From assembly GCA_003248395.1 (NCBI GenBank), contig QFNA01000018.1, forward strand, positions 1 to 20,699: a stretch of DNA of 20,699 bases, written 5' to 3'. The translations under genes and the position numbers were made by a program. This DNA is from Citromicrobium sp. (lineage in GTDB: Bacteria > Pseudomonadota > Alphaproteobacteria > Sphingomonadales > Sphingomonadaceae). Below the pieces are notes generated by a model, which was given only the letters and a program-made list of their open reading frames with translations, searched no databases and was not told the origin of the DNA. This document shows positions 17,814 through 20,699 of this stretch, piece by piece. Within the stretch, counting starts at the first letter, position 1. Each line of letters begins with the position of its first letter.

Positions 17814-17990
17814 GCCATACTCCTTCAAAATGACCGCACGGGATGGCTCCCGGACGGCCGGCTACGTTTGTCCATGCCACCGAAGCGACATGGGCGAGTC
17901 CGTTGAGGGGAAGGAGTGCGCCAGTTGGCGCGAAACGGCTTGCCGCCCAAAGGTTCGGGAGCAAGCCGGAAAATCTCTTTTCCCCGTCTA
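17814..17990 (-). promoter_or_regulatory. Structured leader of rplJ (candidate L10-binding autoregulatory leader)
   Basis: This gene-free stretch before rplJ holds several stems on the minus strand. GGAAAA/TTTTCC pairs with a 4-nt loop (17968-17983). GGCTTGC/GCAAGCC (17938-17944 with 17961-17967) has an inner CCC/GGG stem. GCGCC/GGCGC lies at 17918-17931. L10 leaders with kink-turn stems are known in front of rplJ in many bacteria. The position fits, but I did not establish a kink-turn or a match to a leader model. Confidence 0.5.
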
Positions 17991-17997
17991 GGCTGGA

Positions 17998-18026
17998 AAT
18001 TAAGACCGGCATCTCGCGGTCACCAA
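17998..18026 (-). promoter_or_regulatory. Candidate promoter of rplJL
   Basis: On the minus strand a -35-like TTGGTG (18021-18026) and a -10-like TTAATT (17998-18003) are 17 nt apart. The spacer carries a GACCG/CGGTC inverted repeat (18004-18021, overlapping the -35 by one base). The match is moderate, but it lies just after the terminator of the upstream gene, where a promoter is needed. Confidence 0.4.
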
Positions 18027-18052
18027 CTGTCTCGGACGGATGAACACCGGAC

Positions 18053-18084
18053 GCAAAGAGGCCCGCCGTTCGCAGCGGGCCTCT
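18053..18084 (-). terminator. Rho-independent terminator after the acidic lipoprotein gene
   Basis: A perfect 10-bp stem AGAGGCCCGC/GCGGGCCTCT (18057-18066 and 18075-18084) has an 8-nt loop. On the minus strand the stem ends in TTT. It separates the lipoprotein cluster from rplJL. Confidence 0.75.
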
Positions 18085-18130
18085 AAGGAGTTTCGGCTGA
18101 GAGTCAAGCGCCGAAGGGGCGCGATGAATC

Positions 18131-18409
18131 TCAGATCTCGTCGGCCGTGTCTTCGAGCGTTTCAGCCTTTTGTTCGAGCTGATCGGCCGCCTGTTCGTCT
18201 TCGGCAGCCTCGACCCTAGTATTGGCAATGTCGGCTTCTTCCTCGGCCAGATCGGCCTGAGCTTCAGCGAGTTCTGCCTGTTCGTCGACGACTTCGCCCT
18301 GCGCTTCGACGACATCGTCCATTTCTTCCGCGCGCTCTTCCTTAGCGCCATCACAGGCGGCGAGTGCAAAAAGTGCGGGCACGACAATTGCGGCAATAAT
18401 CTTCTTCAT
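18131..18409 (-). CDS. Small acidic coiled-coil lipoprotein
   Basis: This 92-residue protein starts MKKIIAAIV, with AAGGAA 6 nt before the ATG. The frame is open further upstream but that part is not protein-like. A lipoprotein signal peptide ends LAAC with the lipidated Cys at residue 19. The mature part is almost wholly Glu/Ala/Asp/Gln in a heptad-like pattern (AELAEAQADLAEEEADI), so it is probably a helical coiled coil. No catalytic motif is seen and the function is unknown. It resembles the neighbouring lipoprotein in signal, acidity and an end of the type AETLEDTADEI, so the two may be diverged tandem copies. A terminator lies only about 20 nt upstream, so expression needs readthrough or an unseen promoter. 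Confidence 0.75.
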   Translation of the reverse strand: MKKIIAAIVVPALFALAACDGAKEERAEEMDDVVEAQGEVVDEQAELAEAQADLAEEEADIANTRVEAAEDEQAADQLEQKAETLEDTADEI

Positions 18410-18430
18410 GATTTTTCCTTGCGACTTGAA

Positions 18431-18468
18431 AAACAAAAAAAGGGCGACCGCGCATTGCGCAGCCGCCC
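18431..18468 (-). terminator. Terminator between the two lipoprotein genes
   Basis: On the minus strand a stem GGGCG/CGCCC (18442-18446 with 18464-18468) with an inner GCGC/GCGC stem is followed by a long T-tract (18431-18441). It sits directly after the upstream lipoprotein gene and ends about 20 nt before the start of the next one. Confidence 0.75.
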
Positions 18469-18488
18469 GGATGTTCAGGATGAACGGA

Positions 18489-18845
18489 TCAGTCGATGAC
18501 GTCGCGCTGGTCCTGCTGGGCTTCTGCTTCGCGCTCGAGACGCTCGGCTTCGGCGGGGTTGGTATCTTCGATGTCGTCGGCGCGCTCTTCGAGGTCTTCG
18601 GCGCTCTCGTCGAGCACTTCTGCACGCTCGTCGGTCGTCAGCGGTGTGCCATCTGGGGCAGTGCCGGTCGCCGGAGCATCGGTGGCCACGCCATCGTCGG
18701 CCATGGTGTCATCTGCCATCGTATCGTCGGCCATCGTGTCTTCCGCCATGGTGTCGGTGTCGACAGCGGTTTCGTCGACATTGTCGCCGCATGCGGCGAG
18801 CGTGAGGGCAACGGGAAGGGCAGCAAAAATAGCAATCTTTTTCAT
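18489..18845 (-). CDS. Asp-rich lipoprotein with TMADD repeats
   Basis: This 118-residue protein starts MKKIAIFAALP, with GGAGAAA close before the ATG. The signal peptide ends LAAC, with Cys at residue 19. The mature part has a low-complexity run of tandem five-residue units (TMAED, then TMADD three times; nt about 18693-18753), a Thr/Ala/Pro linker and a highly charged predicted helix (ERAEVLDESAEDLEERADDIED). It is very acidic and is probably periplasmic or on the outer membrane; the function is unknown. The frame upstream is open and continuous with a truncated XRE gene, so a fusion product is formally possible, but the signal peptide and ribosome site favour this internal start. Confidence 0.75.
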   Translation of the reverse strand: MKKIAIFAALPVALTLAACGDNVDETAVDTDTMAEDTMADDTMADDTMADDGVATDAPATGTAPDGTPLTTDERAEVLDESAEDLEERADDIEDTNPAEAERLEREAEAQQDQRDVID

Positions 18846-18887
18846 GGTAATTTCTCCATCAAGAGTGGCCATAAAATCGCCATAATT

Positions 18888-19022
18888 GAGCGTGGAAAAG
18901 CGGATCGCCTTGGCCTTGCCGGTCTTGAGGATCGAGAGGTTGGCGAGTGTCAACCCAACGCGCTCTGCCAGTTCGGTCAGCGTCATGCGGCGTTCGTGCA
19001 GCAGGTCGTCGAGCTTGACCAT
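18888..19022 (-). pseudogene. 3'-truncated YozG-like XRE transcription regulator, in frame with the lipoprotein gene
   Basis: The 45 recognisable residues from MVKLDDLLHERR to IRFSTL carry the helix-turn-helix (LTELAERVGLTLANLSILKTGKA) of the short XRE regulators that usually accompany DUF2975 genes. Family members run about 20-25 residues further (a segment like EAICRALDCQPGDLLEY). Here that part is absent in all three forward frames and is replaced by 14 unrelated residues that lead into the lipoprotein start. AAGGAA lies 8 nt before ATG 19022. An earlier in-frame ATG at 19049 overlaps the DUF2975 stop as TGATG. The last helices of the fold are lost, so DNA binding is doubtful. Confidence 0.65.
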
Positions 19023-19048
19023 GATTCTGGTTCCTTCGTCAGCTGGCA

Positions 19049-19588
19049 TCACACCGTCCCTTCGAGATCTTCGCGCATGGCCGCGCCGTGACGGAACACA
19101 CGCGCGAGGATGAAGAGAACAAGGATCACGAGCAGGCCCTGCAGGTCGTAAATGCTGAAATCGAGGCGGTCTCCCGATCCGGTCGCGAGATTGGCAACAT
19201 ATAGCCGAACCGATCCGATCACTAAGTTCAGGACCTGGAACGCGAGAAGCAACCAAGCCATGGTGATTAGGCGCTGCGCATTTTCGGCAATGAAGGGGTC
19301 GCCTTCGCTGGCACTCCTGATGATGGCGCGCATTTTCCCGAAGAAAAGGAACAGCACGCCTACGGCCGCCGCGAGCATGACTGGAAGACTGAGATAGCCA
19401 AAGGGGGACGCCTCAAGCAATTCGAAATCACTCGGATTGGCGACCCCCGGCAACATTTTCAGGCTGATCAGCGTAAGGGCGATGAACATAACGACGAGAA
19501 CGACTCCCGCAAGCGCACACATACCCTGAAGGACAAGCGCAATTTTCTCGCCGAAGTGGAGCAGCGCATCGTTGGATCTTGTAGTCAT
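19049..19588 (-). CDS. DUF2975 four-helix membrane protein
   Basis: This 179-residue protein starts MTTRSNDALLHFGEK. Four membrane helices lie at about 18-44, 64-84, 108-131 and 147-165. The family motif GDPFIAENAQRL (97-108) lies between helices 2 and 3. DUF2975 proteins are typically paired with a downstream YozG-like XRE regulator, as here, and their biochemical role is not known. The ribosome site before ATG 19588 is weak (GGGAAA). A longer frame from a TTG at 19693 would run through the predicted promoter and is rejected. The stop overlaps an ATG of the XRE frame by one base. Confidence 0.85.
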   Translation of the reverse strand: MTTRSNDALLHFGEKIALVLQGMCALAGVVLVVMFIALTLISLKMLPGVANPSDFELLEASPFGYLSLPVMLAAAVGVLFLFFGKMRAIIRSASEGDPFIAENAQRLITMAWLLLAFQVLNLVIGSVRLYVANLATGSGDRLDFSIYDLQGLLVILVLFILARVFRHGAAMREDLEGTV

Positions 19589-19664
19589 AGAAAGTTTCCC
19601 GGTTTGCAAGGACAGGGCGGACGGCAGACGAGCGCTCTCGATTCCTGAACGCTTATCGTTTTTC

Positions 19665-19693
19665 AATATGCACTCATGTAATTTTATCGTCAA
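19665..19693 (-). promoter_or_regulatory. Promoter of the DUF2975-XRE-lipoprotein unit
   Basis: On the minus strand TTGACG (19688-19693) and CATATT (19665-19670) are separated by exactly 17 nt in an AT-rich island, about 80 nt before the DUF2975 start. Confidence 0.6.
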
Positions 19694-19700
19694 TCAATAA

Positions 19701-19715
19701 TATCGAAAATCGATA
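19701..19715. promoter_or_regulatory. TATCG palindrome, candidate operator
   Basis: TATCGAAAATCGATA has inverted TATCG arms around 5 nt and lies 7 nt upstream of the -35 of the DUF2975 promoter and 22 nt upstream of the rpoB -35. Single TATCG copies recur at 19654 and 19685. It could be the binding site of the XRE regulator. Confidence 0.4.
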
Positions 19716-19737
19716 ATACGACCTACTTGCGCGCTGC

Positions 19738-19766
19738 TTGACCCCAAGCCGGTGGAACCCTATATG
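19738..19766 (+). promoter_or_regulatory. Promoter of rpoB
   Basis: TTGACC (19738-19743) and TATATG (19761-19766) are 17 nt apart, a good housekeeping sigma match. Transcription would begin near 19773, about 50 nt before the chosen rpoB start. Confidence 0.6.
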
Positions 19767-19823
19767 CCCAATCGACCGCACGCTTCGAGCGAGTCCGATC
19801 CATGCGCGGGGATCGGAACCAGG

Positions 19824-20699
19824 ATGGAAGCGGCGTTTCCATATCGCGACGCTTTTCATGAGCTGCAGCTGCCGCCGCTATTGGTGTGCATTCGCTGCGG
19901 CCTTTTTGCGTCCCGATCATGGTTCTCACGTTCGGGCACGGCAAAGCGGCGTATCCGCAAGATCTTCGGCGACATTCACGAAGTCGTCGACATGCCCAAT
20001 CTGATCGAGGTCCAGCGCGAGAGCTACGAACAGTTCCTCCGCAGCGACAAAGCCATCGGTCACGTCTCCGGCCTCGAAAAGACCCTCCGCTCGGTCTTCC
20101 CGCTGCGCGACTTCGCCGGAACTGCCGAACTCGATTTCGTCCATTACGAACTCGAGCCGCCCAAGCATGACATCGTCGAATGCAAGCAGCGCGGCATCAC
20201 CTATGCCGCGCCGATGAAGGTCACGCTGCGCCTGATCGTCTTCGAAGTCGACCAGGAAACCGAGACCCGTTCCGTGCTCGATATCAAGGAGCAGGACGTC
20301 TACATGGGCGACATGCCGCTGATGACGGACAACGGCACTTTCATCATCAACGGGACCGAGCGCGTCATCGTCAGCCAGATGCACCGTTCGCCGGGTGTGC
20401 TGTTCGACCACGATCGCGGCAAGACCCACAGTTCGGGCAAGCTACTCTTCGCCGCGCGCATCATTCCGTATCGCGGCAGCTGGCTCGACTTCGAATTCGA
20501 CGCCAAGGACGTCGTCAACGTGCGAATCGACCGCAAGCGCAAGCTGCCGGTCACAGCGCTGCTCTATGCCCTCGGCCTCGATAGCGAAGGCATTCTCGAC
20601 CATTTCTACGATTCGGTAACCTGGCAGCGCGCCAAGGACGGCTGGCAGATTCCGTTCGTGGCCGAGAACTGGCGTGGACAGAAGCCGGCCTTCCCGCTG
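19824..20699 (+). CDS. rpoB: DNA-directed RNA polymerase beta subunit, 3' end cut by the window
   Basis: The frame is open to the last base. From about residue 40 it reads as RpoB: RRIRKIFGDIHEVVDMPNLIEVQRESYEQFL, then AGTAELDFVHYELE, YAAPMKVTLRL, EQDVYMGDMPLMT, GTFIINGTERVIVSQMHRSPGV and YRGSWLDFEFD, the N-terminal protrusion and lobe region. The start is uncertain. ATG 19824 has a GGAA 5 nt upstream but gives an unusual leader of about 40 residues containing CIRC. GTG 19884 gives a shorter leader without a ribosome site. ATG 19764 overlaps the predicted -10 box. The catalytic core lies beyond the window. rplJL, the usual upstream partners, are on the other strand about 2 kb away. Confidence 0.93.
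   Translation, partial: MEAAFPYRDAFHELQLPPLLVCIRCGLFASRSWFSRSGTAKRRIRKIFGDIHEVVDMPNLIEVQRESYEQFLRSDKAIGHVSGLEKTLRSVFPLRDFAGTAELDFVHYELEPPKHDIVECKQRGITYAAPMKVTLRLIVFEVDQETETRSVLDIKEQDVYMGDMPLMTDNGTFIINGTERVIVSQMHRSPGVLFDHDRGKTHSSGKLLFAARIIPYRGSWLDFEFDAKDVVNVRIDRKRKLPVTALLYALGLDSEGILDHFYDSVTWQRAKDGWQIPFVAENWRGQKPAFPL

Noticed and set aside
17680..18396. 238-codon minus-strand frame across the rplJ leader
   Set aside because: It overlaps rplJ and the lipoprotein gene in another frame, crosses a terminator and shows no family.
18489..19256. Single 255-residue protein spanning the XRE and lipoprotein
   Set aside because: Its first part lies over the DUF2975 gene and is not protein-like, and an internal signal peptide and ribosome site mark the lipoprotein start.
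1..20699. CRISPR array, tRNA, rRNA, insertion sequence, prophage or attachment site
   Set aside because: I saw no short spaced direct repeats, tRNA cloverleaf, transposase or integrase frame, or terminal inverted repeats. The repeats present are protein-level repeats of the adhesin and the lipoprotein.

Overview
The window comes from a GC-rich alphaproteobacterium, most likely a sphingomonad of the Erythrobacter type. That guess rests on the RpoB N-terminus, on L10 and L7/L12 sequences of alphaproteobacterial style, and on the LapG-like protease beside a giant Asp-rich RTX adhesin. The genus is inferred and was not searched.

Region 1 (1-15671, + strand) is a type I secretion and adhesin locus. 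It opens inside a giant Ca-binding repeat adhesin, whose 5' end lies outside the window. This is followed closely by an OmpA-type peptidoglycan-binding periplasmic protein, a TolC/LapE-type outer-membrane channel, a LapB-type ABC exporter with a degenerate C39-like N-terminal domain, an SleB-family cell-wall hydrolase and an HlyD/LapC-type membrane fusion protein. The exporter, hydrolase and fusion-protein genes overlap by 4 bp at each junction (ATGA, GTGA), so they are probably translationally coupled.

Region 2 (15688-16644, - strand) is a convergent gene for a secreted LapG-like transglutaminase-fold cysteine protease with a visible Cys-His-Asp triad. With region 1 it makes nearly all of a Lap-type system: secrete an adhesin, hold it in the outer membrane, release it by periplasmic proteolysis. 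No LapD-like c-di-GMP receptor is visible in the window.

Region 3 (16751-18084, - strand) holds rplJ and rplL with a structured leader, a candidate promoter, and a strong terminator plus extra stem-loops at the 3' end.

Region 4 (18131-19693, - strand) is a small accessory cluster: a DUF2975 four-helix membrane protein, a 3'-truncated YozG-like XRE regulator whose frame runs directly into an Asp-rich lipoprotein, and a second acidic lipoprotein behind a terminator. A good promoter and a TATCG palindrome lie upstream.

Region 5 (19738-20699, + strand) is the promoter and 5' part of rpoB, cut by the window end. rplJL and rpoB are on opposite strands and about 2 kb apart, unlike the usual co-directional rplJL-rpoBC order.

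The most interesting features are the peptidoglycan hydrolase and OmpA protein built into an adhesin secretion operon that ends next to a LapG-like protease, and the XRE-lipoprotein in-frame junction.
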